Below, piece by piece: positions 29,665 through 38,667 of a stretch of DNA of 64,000 bases; position 1 is the first letter of the stretch, and each line of letters begins with the position of its first letter. Origin of the DNA: Pseudomonas phenolilytica (GTDB lineage Bacteria; Pseudomonadota; Gammaproteobacteria; Pseudomonadales; Pseudomonadaceae); assembly GCF_021432765.1 (NCBI RefSeq), contig NZ_CP058908.1, positions 2,752,001 to 2,816,000 of the forward strand, read 5' to 3'. The notes beneath the pieces were generated by a model that saw nothing but the letters and a program-made list of their open reading frames with translations, did not search any database and was not told the DNA's origin. The position numbers and the translations under genes are program-made.

Positions 29665-30137
29665 CAGTTCTCTCCCGCGCGCTCGATCGCGCGCAACTCC
29701 TGAAGCAGCCAACGGCGGCGCACGGTGAGCACGAAGAACGCGATGCTCGACGCAACCAATGCCAGGATCACGGCCGAGAAGGCGACCACGAGGTTGTCGC
29801 CAATGCCCTTGGCATCGCTTTCGGTCAGCGCCAGCAGGGCGGGTCCCATGGGGATCATGGTGGCGACCAGGCCCAGCATCGGGGCGCTGCGCGAGGTCAC
29901 ACGCAACCATTCCAGGCGCTGCATGATCCATAGTTCGAGATCGTCACTCGTGCCGCCGTGCTCGCGCTGATGTGCGGCAAGCACCGAGCGATAGCGTCCG
30001 GTACGACGTTGCCAGGCTTCCATGGCGAAGCTGCCTAGCACGAAAAATGCGTAGACCAGGGCCGCCAGGATGAGCAGCAGGACGGGGATCAGGAAGATTC
30101 GGGTAAGCTCGTAGAGAGCTGATTCAAGTGTATTCAT
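29664..30137 (-). CDS. MotA/TolQ/ExbB proton-channel family protein
   Basis: 157 residues with three hydrophobic helices (FLIPVLLLILAALVYAFFVL; MLGLVATMIPMGPALLAL; LVVAFSAVILALVASSIAFFVL). The SAPMLGLVATMIPMGPAL stretch is the conserved TolQ/ExbB channel segment. ATG 30137 preceded by GGAAACG is chosen; GTG 30152 is possible. It lies between the CobN-like and DUF2149 genes and probably forms a dedicated proton-driven complex with DUF2149 rather than the housekeeping ExbB-ExbD. Confidence 0.88.
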   Translation of the reverse strand: MNTLESALYELTRIFLIPVLLLILAALVYAFFVLGSFAMEAWQRRTGRYRSVLAAHQREHGGTSDDLELWIMQRLEWLRVTSRSAPMLGLVATMIPMGPALLALTESDAKGIGDNLVVAFSAVILALVASSIAFFVLTVRRRWLLQELRAIERAGEN

Positions 30138-30154
30138 GCGGTTCGTTTCCACGT

Positions 30155-33100
30155 TTAGAAATGAGCGGTAATGCGGCGATTGGCCATTAGCTGGTGCACT
30201 ACGCCGAGCAGAGCGAGCAGGAGCAGAACTACGATGCCCAGCAGCGGCCGCCAGAGCTCATGCTCGTCGGGTAGTCGCGCGGGTATCGGTTGCATCACCT
30301 GCCCGCGTACCGTCTCGCCAGCCTCGACCGCCCCCGATTCGGCATCCTGCTGCGTCGTTTGCGCCAGACCGAAGCCGGCGGCCAGCTGCTCGATGAATGC
30401 GTGGGTTACCGGTTCGCCGGCGTCGGCGCCGTGCTCGGCGGTCAGGGCCTGCCATCGCTCGACTAACTCGCGTCGAGTTTGCGTAGACGCATCCCAGTAG
30501 CCCTTGCGAATCGCCTCGACCATGCGCTCGATAAACTGAGCCTGGGCCGTGGAATTGTGTGCCTCGAACCATTCATTGACGCCGAGCTCGCGCTGGTCCA
30601 GCACGAAGGTGTCGTGCAGCGCCTGCCACTGGTCGGCGCGCACCATGCTGCGATCGGCCGCCTGCCAGCCCCAGAGGTTGTTGGCCACGTTCAGGATTTC
30701 CAGCGTGCCGGCGTAGCCTTCCTGCTGCATCGCGGCGATCCATTGCGGGTTCAGGTAACGGCTGCGCAGCTCGGTGGCGAGATAACCTGCGGCATCGGTG
30801 GTGCGCGGTTCACGCTTGCGCAGGTCGGCGATGTAGAGCGACGGGCTCGCGCCGTCCAGATGACGGACGGCCAGGGCAAGCCCGCCGAGGTACTCGAAGG
30901 GATGGTCGGTGGAGAGCACCCCGTTCAGTTCGCTGGAGCGCGCCATGACTGCCGCCTGGACACCCTTGAGTTGTTCGGCGAAGAAGTTCTGGCCGTCGAT
31001 CTTCTCGCCCCAGTTCCCGGTGCCGTAGCCATGCTGCTGGCGGGACAGGAACTGCTCCGCCAGCTCCGCTTCGTTGTCCCACGTAGTCGAGTCCAAGGTC
31101 AGCTGCGACACGCCGGTACCGTAGTCACCCGGCTCGTTGCCGAACAAGCGCAGCTGTGACAGGCGCTCGGCGGTGGCTGTCTCGAAACCCTGGCTGCGCA
31201 GTCGGACTGCCAACGCGTGACTGTTGCTGGCCAGAACATTACCCGGCTCGTCCAGGCGCGAGAGCCGTTCCACAACGTCGGCCAGCAGGCGCATGAAGCC
31301 GTCGAACTGGTCCCGGTAGACACTGGTGACCTGTACCACGACATCGACGCGCGGTCGTCCGAGTTCCGCTGCCGGAATGATTTCCAGTGCTTGCACACGC
31401 CCACCTGCGTCCCAGATGGGACGCACACCCAGTGCGTGCAGGACCTGGCTTTCGAGAATGCCCAGATGGCGCATGGCTTCGGACGACCACAGGCTGAAGG
31501 CCAGCTTTTCCGGCATCTTGCCGTCATGATCTGCCTGGTAGGTTTGGATCAGTTGCTCGAACGCAGTGCCTCCCGCCTCGTAGGCTGCGCGGGTTGGCAG
31601 CTTGTTCGCCTCGAAGGCGTAGAGATTGCGACCGCTGGGCACATCCGGATTGCGTACCGGGTCGCCACCTGGGCCCGGTGGGACAAAACCACCGGCAAGC
31701 CCTTCGAGCAGGGCTTCGATTTCCCCCGTCTCGGCCAGCTGCGCGTCCAGTACCAGGGCTCTTTCGATCTGCTCGCGCAGCCGAGCATCGTCGATCGCAT
31801 CGAGGCTTTCGCCGTCGCGCACAAATCGCTGCAGGGTACGGTAGGGGAGGCTCGCCTGCAGCCCGGTGAAGTCCTCGGCGACTGGCTCGTCTTCGCTGAC
31901 GCCCAGCGCTTGAAGATAGGGGCGCCCCAGCTGCTGGAGCACCGTGGCCAGGCGATGCTCGGGGCGCGCCGGTTCCCCAAAGGTATGCAGCCCCAAGGGC
32001 ACGTTGGCCTGCGCCATCTCGTGCAGATGATCATGCAGCGCCTGCAGGAACCCCTCGGGTTCGCCGTGCATACGGGTGCCGTCCCAGCCCAGATCGGCCA
32101 GCAGCTCCGCTTTCATGGCTGCCTGGCGGATTCGCTCGGCGATCGCTTCCCGCACCGCACCCTCGTCGAGCTGCTGGTACTCGTGGAGCAGCTCATGCAG
32201 GTCGCGTAGCTCGTCGTAGAGGCCGGCCGGTGCGAACGGAGGCGTCTGGTGGCTGATGATGACGGCGCGACCCCGGCGGCGTGCCTGGATGGCTTCGCCG
32301 ATGTTGTCCTGGATATAAGGGTAGAACACCGGAAGATCGTCCAAGGCGAGAAAGGGGTAGTCGCCGACCGCGAGCCCCCGGTCCTTGCCTGGCAGCCATT
32401 CCTGGGTGCCGTGGGTGCCGAAGTGGATCAGTGCATCGGGCTTGAAGCGTTCCCGCACCGCCTGGTAGGCGGCGAGGTAGAGGTGGTCGGGCGGAACCTT
32501 GCTGTCGTGGTAGGCCTCACCTGGCCGCCCCGCGCGTGGCGGTTGCGGTAGCAGCAACAGCTTGTCCAGGCGGACAGCGGGTATAACGAAGTTGGGTTGC
32601 CCCTCGATATCGCGCAATGCCCAGTGTCTCGCCGGATCGCCCCAGCGCTCGGCCAGCGCCTGTCGGCTCGACTCTGGCAAATCCGCGAGCCAGCGTTGGT
32701 ACTCGGGCAATGGGAGTGAGATGGCGAGCCTGTCGGCGAGCAGGGCATCGAGGGTTTCGGGCCGATAGTAGCCGCCCAGCAGGCGATGCGCGGTTTCGAT
32801 CAGATCGATCTCGTTGCGTTCGGGCACCGCATAGCCCGCTTTGCGCAACGCGGACGTCAGCTTGGCGAGGCTGCGCGGCACGTTGAGGTTGGAGGCGGTG
32901 ACGTTCTTCTCGCCGCCCGGATGGTTCCAGAACATCAGCGCCAAGCGCTTTTCGGAAGCGGGCAGGTAGCGCAGCCGGGCCAGGCGCTCGACCTTGGCCA
33001 GCAGGGCGTCGAGCTGCTCGGGAATTGGCGTCGGCTGGCCGTCTTCGATGGCGGCGATAACCATTGGGTCGGTCATGCCCCAGGTTTCCGGGACGGTCAG

Positions 33101-34012
33101 CATGGCGGCTGCGGTATGGGGTTTGATGCCACTGGCTGAGGCGCGCCAGTGGGCGCGATCGCCTTCGCGCCAAGTGAGCGTGGCCAGCACCGGAATACCG
33201 AGCGCGAGGAACTCGGCCTGCCGCGCCGGCCCGTTCTGCATGTGCTGCAGGTTGACGAGCACCTCGCTGCGTGCGGGACTGAGCACTTTCGTGAGTGCCT
33301 TGGGATCCGTGTCGTCCATCCAGAACGCCATAGGCGCCAGGCCACGCGCCTCGCTCCGCGTGATCAAGGTGTCGATCAGCCGAAGCTGGTCGTCGGCCAG
33401 CGCTCCGCGGTGAATGGCGAAGGCCACCCGTGGCGCATCCGACCGCCAGCGTGCCGTGCCCCACGCCAGGTAGTCTTCCACCTGCGCGAAGGGCTTCGGT
33501 GCCGCCGGATGGTAGATGCCGGCGTCGACGAGCGTGACCGGAGGCGGTATCGCGTCCAGCTGCGCGCGGTCGTGCCAGGCGCGCAGGTAGGCGAACAGAT
33601 TGTCGAGGTTCTGTCGCCCGCCATTGGCGTAATAGTCGATCAGCCGCCTGGCCACCGGGGCAGGCAGGTTGCCGAACGCCGGCGGGCCGCCACCGACGCG
33701 AATCCAGGGTAAGCGCGTGTTGTTCAGTCGCTCGCCAAGGCCTTGCTGTATCGCGACCAGGTCGGCCGGACGCGGCACGTCGAGGATGAGCAAGTCGGGC
33801 GTATCGGCTGTCGAGTCCTGCGCGTGCATGGGCGCGCGGCTCAGCGCGACGCCGAACTCGGCCGCCCGTTGCGCGAGCCTGTCGATCTTGCCCTGCAGCA
33901 CGAAGTCGGTGGCGACGACCTGCACCTCGAGAGAATCGGGTGGCAATTCGGCGGCAGCCGACAGGCTTGCGAGCATGGCCAGGATGATGCCCATATAGAA
34001 CGGAAGGCGCAT
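30155..34012 (-). CDS. Exported, membrane-anchored CobN-like chelatase-family protein
   Basis: 1285 residues. CobN/BchH family: the signature HFGTHGTQEWLPGK begins at His530, and the C-terminal family region (STTWDNEAELAEQFL, GVLSTDHPFEYLGGLA, NLWGWQAADRSMV) is intact. Unlike biosynthetic CobN it has a Sec signal peptide (MRLPFYMGIILAMLASLSAAAE) and a C-terminal transmembrane helix (about residues 1256-1276, LLGIVVLLLLALLGVV), which would put the catalytic body in the periplasm. No CobS/CobT ATPase is nearby. Starts 1 base after the receptor stop. Metal insertion, metal removal or metallophore handling are all possible; known CobN inserts cobalt into hydrogenobyrinate. Function here is unknown. 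Confidence 0.9.
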   Translation of the reverse strand: MRLPFYMGIILAMLASLSAAAELPPDSLEVQVVATDFVLQGKIDRLAQRAAEFGVALSRAPMHAQDSTADTPDLLILDVPRPADLVAIQQGLGERLNNTRLPWIRVGGGPPAFGNLPAPVARRLIDYYANGGRQNLDNLFAYLRAWHDRAQLDAIPPPVTLVDAGIYHPAAPKPFAQVEDYLAWGTARWRSDAPRVAFAIHRGALADDQLRLIDTLITRSEARGLAPMAFWMDDTDPKALTKVLSPARSEVLVNLQHMQNGPARQAEFLALGIPVLATLTWREGDRAHWRASASGIKPHTAAAMLTVPETWGMTDPMVIAAIEDGQPTPIPEQLDALLAKVERLARLRYLPASEKRLALMFWNHPGGEKNVTASNLNVPRSLAKLTSALRKAGYAVPERNEIDLIETAHRLLGGYYRPETLDALLADRLAISLPLPEYQRWLADLPESSRQALAERWGDPARHWALRDIEGQPNFVIPAVRLDKLLLLPQPPRAGRPGEAYHDSKVPPDHLYLAAYQAVRERFKPDALIHFGTHGTQEWLPGKDRGLAVGDYPFLALDDLPVFYPYIQDNIGEAIQARRRGRAVIISHQTPPFAPAGLYDELRDLHELLHEYQQLDEGAVREAIAERIRQAAMKAELLADLGWDGTRMHGEPEGFLQALHDHLHEMAQANVPLGLHTFGEPARPEHRLATVLQQLGRPYLQALGVSEDEPVAEDFTGLQASLPYRTLQRFVRDGESLDAIDDARLREQIERALVLDAQLAETGEIEALLEGLAGGFVPPGPGGDPVRNPDVPSGRNLYAFEANKLPTRAAYEAGGTAFEQLIQTYQADHDGKMPEKLAFSLWSSEAMRHLGILESQVLHALGVRPIWDAGGRVQALEIIPAAELGRPRVDVVVQVTSVYRDQFDGFMRLLADVVERLSRLDEPGNVLASNSHALAVRLRSQGFETATAERLSQLRLFGNEPGDYGTGVSQLTLDSTTWDNEAELAEQFLSRQQHGYGTGNWGEKIDGQNFFAEQLKGVQAAVMARSSELNGVLSTDHPFEYLGGLALAVRHLDGASPSLYIADLRKREPRTTDAAGYLATELRSRYLNPQWIAAMQQEGYAGTLEILNVANNLWGWQAADRSMVRADQWQALHDTFVLDQRELGVNEWFEAHNSTAQAQFIERMVEAIRKGYWDASTQTRRELVERWQALTAEHGADAGEPVTHAFIEQLAAGFGLAQTTQQDAESGAVEAGETVRGQVMQPIPARLPDEHELWRPLLGIVVLLLLALLGVVHQLMANRRITAHF

Positions 34013-34013
34013 G

Positions 34014-35969
34014 TCAGAAACTCAGCCTCACGCCGACGTGATAGGTGCGCCCGGGCTCGGCGAAGGTGAAGTGATCCGACGTGTCGCTGAAGTCCTGGTC
34101 CGTGAGGTTCTCGATGCCGCCGCGTACGCTCAGGCTGTCGGTGATGCGCTGAGCCAGCTCAAGGTGCCAGAGGCTGTAGGCCGGTACCGCATGGGCGATG
34201 TTGCTGGTGTAGGTGAGCTGACTGCCGACGTACTCGCCACGCAACTGTGCGGAGAAATCTGCGGTTGGCGTCCATTGCAGCTGCGTGTTGGCCAGATGGC
34301 GTGCGCGATCGCCAAGCCGGCGGTCAGCGCTGCGGTCGATGGCGTCGAGATAGGTGTAGTTCAGCTCCCAGCGCAGGTCGGCGGGCAGCTCCAGGCTGCC
34401 GCCGACCTCGATGCCACGAATGCGAGCTTGGTCGACGTTGTCGTAGTTGCGCACCTCCCGACCGCGCAGTCCGCAGCTGGCAACGCACAGCGTCTGGATC
34501 AGTCCGCGCACGTTGTTCTGGAACAGGCCGACATTGAGGGTCCAGCCATTGGCCTGATAGTCCGCGCTGAGTTCGTAGGTCGTGTTAAGTTCCGGTTCGA
34601 GGTCAGGATTGCCGTGGATGGTGAACATCCCGCCGCCGCCGATGGCCGAGTAGCCTGGCGACAACTGCTTGAGCGATGGGGCCTTGAAGCCACGACCGCC
34701 GCCGCCCTTGATCGTCAGCGCATCGGTGACGTGATGCACGAGGTAGACGCGCGGGCTGTTGTGCCAGCCGTATGTTTCATGACGATCGAAACGGTTTCCC
34801 ACGACGAGCGACCACGACGGGGCGAGCTCGATTTCGTCCTGCAGGAACAGGGCACGATGAATGGTCCGCGCATCGCCACGCGCAAAACTGGCATCTTCCA
34901 GCAGCTCCTTGCGCCATTCGCCGCCGAAGGTGAACAGGTGCGCAGCGGTCGGTACGCTCAAGCTGCCGTCGATCACGTCATCGGTGAGTTCCTGACGCGG
35001 CGAGGTTGGGATGATCCCGTGGGTGTAGCGGTTGGTGCGTTCCAGCGTGTTGCGATAGGCGCGCACGGAGCTTTTGCCCCATGACCAATCGCCCCGATGC
35101 GCGAGGGAAAATCGCTCGCGCTCGATGCGATCATGGGATTCGTATTCGACCGGAGCTCGGCTGGCGCCGCGGGTGTTGCGCCAGCGGTCTTCTTGGCCGC
35201 TGACGTAGCCGAAGTCGATTCGCTGCGCGGCATCCGGCGTCCAGCTGAGCGTGGCGCTTGCACTGTCGGCATCCCGGCCTTCGATCTCGGAGAGGGGCGC
35301 GTCGCGGTGCAGCGGCGTTTCCTGCCGGCGACGCGTCTCGCCGGTGAACGAAAGCCCGAGCACGCCGGGGACCAGAGGGCCACCGGCGTAAGTACCCAAC
35401 TGGTGCGTCTGGCCACCCCGGTCATCTTCCCTGACGCCACCGTCGAGTCGCGCCGCACCCTGCCAGGTATCGGTACTGCGACGGGTGATGATATTCACCA
35501 CGCCGCCCAGCGCTTCGGAGCCGTAGAGCGAGGACATCGGGCCGCGCACGACCTCGATGCGCTCGATGGCTTCGACCGGCACCCAGCCCAGATCGAAATC
35601 GGCGTGCGCCACGGCGCCGGCGGCGCTGCCGATGCGCTGTCCGTCGACCAGCACGAGGGTGTGCTCGCTGCCCATCCCGCGGATGCTCACTCCCCGGCGC
35701 GTCATGCCAACGCCGGTGAACTGCAACCCCGGGGTGCCGCGCAACGCATCCTCGAGGTCCTGCACCGGACGCAGCGCCAACTCTTCCTGGCTAATCACCG
35801 TCATGCTGGCTGGGGCGTCCTCGAGCGCCTGCAGGGTAGAGGTCGCGGTCACGACAGTGGGCTGGAGATGCAAGACCTGCTCGGCTAAGACCGGCAGCGG
35901 TAAAAGGGCTAGGCAGGGGATGAGTCGAGCATGAGGGCGGGTAGCGCTCAGGCGGTGAGGGCCGGACAT
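34014..35969 (-). CDS. TonB-dependent outer-membrane receptor, zinc-starvation operon
   Basis: 651 residues. Signal peptide, TonB-box region (LQPTVVTATST), plug domain (EDALRGTPGLQFTGVGMTRRGVSIRGMG...YGSEALGGVVNIITRR) and a 22-strand type barrel ending in aromatic F (TYHVGVRLSF). CirA/FepA/BtuB-like. A GFKAPSLKQL segment, then a His (TIHGNPDLEPE) just before NPDL, recalls the FRAP-His-NPNL arrangement of haem receptors, though NPDL is also common elsewhere. Second gene after rpmE2 (91-base gap), directly followed by the CobN-like gene. Ligand unknown. Confidence 0.92.
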   Translation of the reverse strand: MSGPHRLSATRPHARLIPCLALLPLPVLAEQVLHLQPTVVTATSTLQALEDAPASMTVISQEELALRPVQDLEDALRGTPGLQFTGVGMTRRGVSIRGMGSEHTLVLVDGQRIGSAAGAVAHADFDLGWVPVEAIERIEVVRGPMSSLYGSEALGGVVNIITRRSTDTWQGAARLDGGVREDDRGGQTHQLGTYAGGPLVPGVLGLSFTGETRRRQETPLHRDAPLSEIEGRDADSASATLSWTPDAAQRIDFGYVSGQEDRWRNTRGASRAPVEYESHDRIERERFSLAHRGDWSWGKSSVRAYRNTLERTNRYTHGIIPTSPRQELTDDVIDGSLSVPTAAHLFTFGGEWRKELLEDASFARGDARTIHRALFLQDEIELAPSWSLVVGNRFDRHETYGWHNSPRVYLVHHVTDALTIKGGGGRGFKAPSLKQLSPGYSAIGGGGMFTIHGNPDLEPELNTTYELSADYQANGWTLNVGLFQNNVRGLIQTLCVASCGLRGREVRNYDNVDQARIRGIEVGGSLELPADLRWELNYTYLDAIDRSADRRLGDRARHLANTQLQWTPTADFSAQLRGEYVGSQLTYTSNIAHAVPAYSLWHLELAQRITDSLSVRGGIENLTDQDFSDTSDHFTFAEPGRTYHVGVRLSF

Positions 35970-36060
35970 GGGGCGTCTTCCTTGAAAGCACGGGCGAACG
36001 TGCGCAGCGACGCGGTCCGCTCGGATGGAGCGTCCCGGGCCCTGCGGCAGGTGGCGCGGG

Positions 36061-36318
36061 TTATCTCTGGATGGTGAAACTGGCGAAGCGCTTGTTGAAG
36101 CCGGCGACGCGGCCTTCGGTCGTGGTCTTGCGCTGCTTGCCGGTGTAGATCGGGTGCGACGCGCTGGACACGTCGAGCGCGATGTACGGATAGGTATTGC
36201 CGTCGCTGTGCTGATGAGTACGAGTCGTTTCAGCCGTCGAGCCGATCAGAAAATAGACGTCGGCTGCCGTGTCATGAAACAGAACGGGGCGGTAGTCAGG
36301 GTGGATGCCAGGCTTCAT
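36061..36318 (-). CDS. rpmE2: 50S ribosomal protein L31 type B (zinc-free)
   Basis: 85 residues, no cysteine at all, so it lacks the zinc ribbon of ordinary L31. [28 protein letters not shown] and the SHPIYTGKQ segment identify the type B paralog. Such paralogs replace zinc-binding L31 during zinc starvation and are usually repressed by Zur. Ribosome site GAGG 9 bases before ATG 36318. A Zur-type box lies 30 bases upstream of the start. First gene of the operon with the TonB receptor and CobN-like genes. Confidence 0.95.
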   Translation of the reverse strand: MKPGIHPDYRPVLFHDTAADVYFLIGSTAETTRTHQHSDGNTYPYIALDVSSASHPIYTGKQRKTTTEGRVAGFNKRFASFTIQR

Positions 36319-36347
36319 GTAGTGAGTCCTCAGAGTGACAGGAAAGA

Positions 36348-36362
36348 TGTTATATCATAACA
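36348..36362 (-). promoter_or_regulatory. Zur box upstream of rpmE2
   Basis: Perfect inverted repeat TGTTAT-ATC-ATAACA. It matches the gammaproteobacterial Zur operator core. It would overlap the rpmE2 promoter, so Zur-Zn should repress the operon. The same region is also 138 bases from the divergent methyltransferase gene. Confidence 0.85.
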
Positions 36363-36499
36363 ATTAAAGTGGGCAATCAACTGGACACAACCCCATCGAC
36401 GTTGCACACGCGGGATATCCTCAAGCGCCTGCGCAGGGCAGATGTCGGTGATCGCCGGGTCTAGGCGGGTTCAACATCTAAAGAGAGAGGCGGCAAGCC

Positions 36500-37204
36500 A
36501 TGCAACCAGATGAACTGAAAGCGCTATTCGATCAGCAGGCCCAGGGCTACGACCAGCAATGGGCGGGCATGGCGCCGATTCGCGATACGCTGCATTTGCT
36601 GCTCGGATCGCTGTTCGCCGATCTGCCGGCCAACGCCCGGATTCTCTGCGTGGGTGTCGGCACCGGTGCGGAACTGGGGCACCTGGCGCAGAGGTTCCCC
36701 GGCTGGCAGTTCACCGCCGTGGACCCTTCGGGTGCGATGCTCGAAAGGTGCCGTGAGCGAGCTCGGCAGGGCGGCTTCCTCGCGCGATGCACCTTCCATG
36801 AAGGCTACCTCGACACGTTGCCCTTGCAGCCCGCCCACGACGCGGCGACCTGCTTCCTGGTCTCTCAGTTCCTGCTCGAGCGCCAGGCGCGCGTGGACTT
36901 CTTCCACAAGATCGCGCGAAGGCTCGAGCCCGGGGGGTTGCTGGCAACGGCCGATCTTGCCGCTGACGTGCAGTCACCGGCATACGAGACGCTGCTGCGC
37001 AGCTGGATGACGCTGATGTCCTCGGCCGGCGTGCAACCGGAGATGCTGGCGCGTGCGCGGAAGGCTTATGCCAAGGACGTGGCCATCCTGTCGACGGAAC
37101 AGGTCGGGCGCATTATCGAGCAAGCCGGATTCGAAACACCCGTGCAGTTCTTCCAGGCCGGATTGATGCAAGGCTGGGTTTCGACGGTCAGGAGGAAGGA
37201 ATAA
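36500..37204 (+). CDS. Class I SAM-dependent methyltransferase
   Basis: 234 residues. SAM-binding motif I is ARILCVGVGTGAELGHL (a V in place of the commoner D/E before GxGxG), motif II the acidic AVDPSGAML. The start (LKALFDQQAQGYDQQWAGM) resembles small-molecule methyltransferases. Substrate unknown. It is divergent from rpmE2 with the Zur box between them, so zinc control is possible but the box is closer to rpmE2. Convergent with soxR. Confidence 0.82.
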   Translation: MQPDELKALFDQQAQGYDQQWAGMAPIRDTLHLLLGSLFADLPANARILCVGVGTGAELGHLAQRFPGWQFTAVDPSGAMLERCRERARQGGFLARCTFHEGYLDTLPLQPAHDAATCFLVSQFLLERQARVDFFHKIARRLEPGGLLATADLAADVQSPAYETLLRSWMTLMSSAGVQPEMLARARKAYAKDVAILSTEQVGRIIEQAGFETPVQFFQAGLMQGWVSTVRRKE

Positions 37205-37290
37205 GCCTTGCGACGCTCCGCGGCCGTTTTCACAACGGATGGTCCCCTTGCACTGGCGGAGTCGATCAGCACGCGACTCAGGCCAATGAC

Positions 37291-37767
37291 TCATCCCTGC
37301 TCCGGCCTCTGGTCATTCAGCCACAGTCGTGGGCCGGTGCCGCTGGCTCCGGCCGCGTCATTTGGATTCGCCAGCTTGCAGCGCTGCAGCGAAAGGCAGC
37401 CGCAACCGATGCAGTGATCAAGGTCCATGTCGAGTCGCTGCAGTTCCCCGATGCGCTGGGCGACCTGTTGCTTCCATCCGCGAGAGAGGGCTTGCCAATC
37501 CTTGTTCGTCGGTAGCTTTCCGGTGGGCAGGCGCGCCAGCTGCTGGCCGATCTCCTCGAGCGAGTAGCCGATCTTCTGGGCGAAGATGATGAAGGCCACC
37601 CGGCGCAGCGTCGACCGTGGGAAGAAGCGGCGACTGGTTCCCTGGCGGGACGAGCTGATCAAACCGAGCGACTCGTAGTAGCGCAGCGCCGATGCCGCTA
37701 TGCCGCTACGTCTGGTGATTTCGCCGATGGGTAGCAGGGGATCCTTCTTGCTTGCCTTTCCAGCCAC
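37291..37767 (-). CDS. soxR: Redox-sensitive regulator SoxR
   Basis: 158 residues, MerR family. N-terminal DNA-binding domain (IGEITRRSGIAASALRYYESLGLI) and a C-terminal [2Fe-2S] site CIGCGCLSLQRC with the full C-x2-C-x-C-x5-C pattern. It senses redox-cycling compounds and superoxide. GTG 37767 (MAGKASKKD) after AGGGAG is preferred because it gives the normal SoxR length; the frame runs much further upstream without homology. It follows the LysE gene on the same strand. Confidence 0.95.
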   Translation of the reverse strand: MAGKASKKDPLLPIGEITRRSGIAASALRYYESLGLISSSRQGTSRRFFPRSTLRRVAFIIFAQKIGYSLEEIGQQLARLPTGKLPTNKDWQALSRGWKQQVAQRIGELQRLDMDLDHCIGCGCLSLQRCKLANPNDAAGASGTGPRLWLNDQRPEQG

Positions 37768-37847
37768 TGGTAGCTCCCTTGAGTCGAACACGATGAAGTT
37801 CACTTCACTTCCGCCATGCGCTGGCGTTGCGCTGATGACGAGCTCGC

Positions 37848-38444
37848 TTATCCACGCAGGAGCGGATGTAACGACGCCACGAGCAATAACGCCATCGATA
37901 TGTTGAAGGCTCGTAGATGACGCGGATTGGTCAGCCAGCGCCGTAGCGTCGTACCGAAGGTGACCCAGACCACCACGCTGGGCGCGTTGACGATCGCGAA
38001 TAGCAGCGACAGCGCCACGACAGCCTGCATGCCACCACCGGCAGGCAGGTAGGCGGTGATGGCCCCGATGGCCATGATCCATGCCTTCGGATTGACCCAT
38101 TGGAACCCCGCGGCCTTCCAGAATCCGAACGGACGCCCATGCGTCGAGGCTTCCTGCACCGGGAGCGCCGTCGCGATCTGCCAGGCCAAATACAACAGGT
38201 AAGCGGCGCCAACGATCCGCAGCAGGTCATACAGCGCGGGGTAGGTCTGGAATACGCGCCCCAGACCTGCGCCCACCCCCATCACCAACACCGCGAAGCC
38301 GATGCTGATGCCCAGGACGTGCGGCAGGCTGCGAACAAAGCCGTAGTTCAAGCCGGAGGCCAGCAGCATGGTGTTATTCGGCCCCGGGGTAATGGATGTC
38401 ACGAAGGCATAGGTGATGAAGGCAAGCAGGGTTTCTGACGGCAT
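37848..38444 (-). CDS. LysE/RhtB family amino-acid exporter
   Basis: 198 residues with about six membrane helices. The start (LLAFITYAFVTSITPGPNNTMLLASGLNYG) is the LysE/RhtB signature, and NPKAWIMAIGAI is the conserved helix-4 motif. Exports amino acids or analogues; the substrate cannot be told. It sits between the GNAT and soxR genes, all on the minus strand, and could share their promoter, although 223 bases separate it from GNAT. Confidence 0.9.
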   Translation of the reverse strand: MPSETLLAFITYAFVTSITPGPNNTMLLASGLNYGFVRSLPHVLGISIGFAVLVMGVGAGLGRVFQTYPALYDLLRIVGAAYLLYLAWQIATALPVQEASTHGRPFGFWKAAGFQWVNPKAWIMAIGAITAYLPAGGGMQAVVALSLLFAIVNAPSVVVWVTFGTTLRRWLTNPRHLRAFNISMALLLVASLHPLLRG

Positions 38445-38667
38445 GGTTCCCTCCGGGGTGGGCTATCGACTGGAAACGACAGGCTTTCGACTGGCAGCCA
38501 GCGCAGAGCAGTCTCGGTCTTCGAATGGCCGTGCTCCATGTACAGCCGCCATCGAATCGACCCGAACAGTGGCGCTGCGTGGACAACGCCTCGACGTCAA
38601 GCGGCGCGCAACCGTCCCGCGATGCGTGATGATCCCTACTGCCACGTGTTTTGACGGTTCCCTCGGC

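Noticed and set aside
38445..38667. Possible broken gene between the LysE and GNAT genes
   Set aside because: Short frames on both strands have no recognisable similarity; treated as intergenic.
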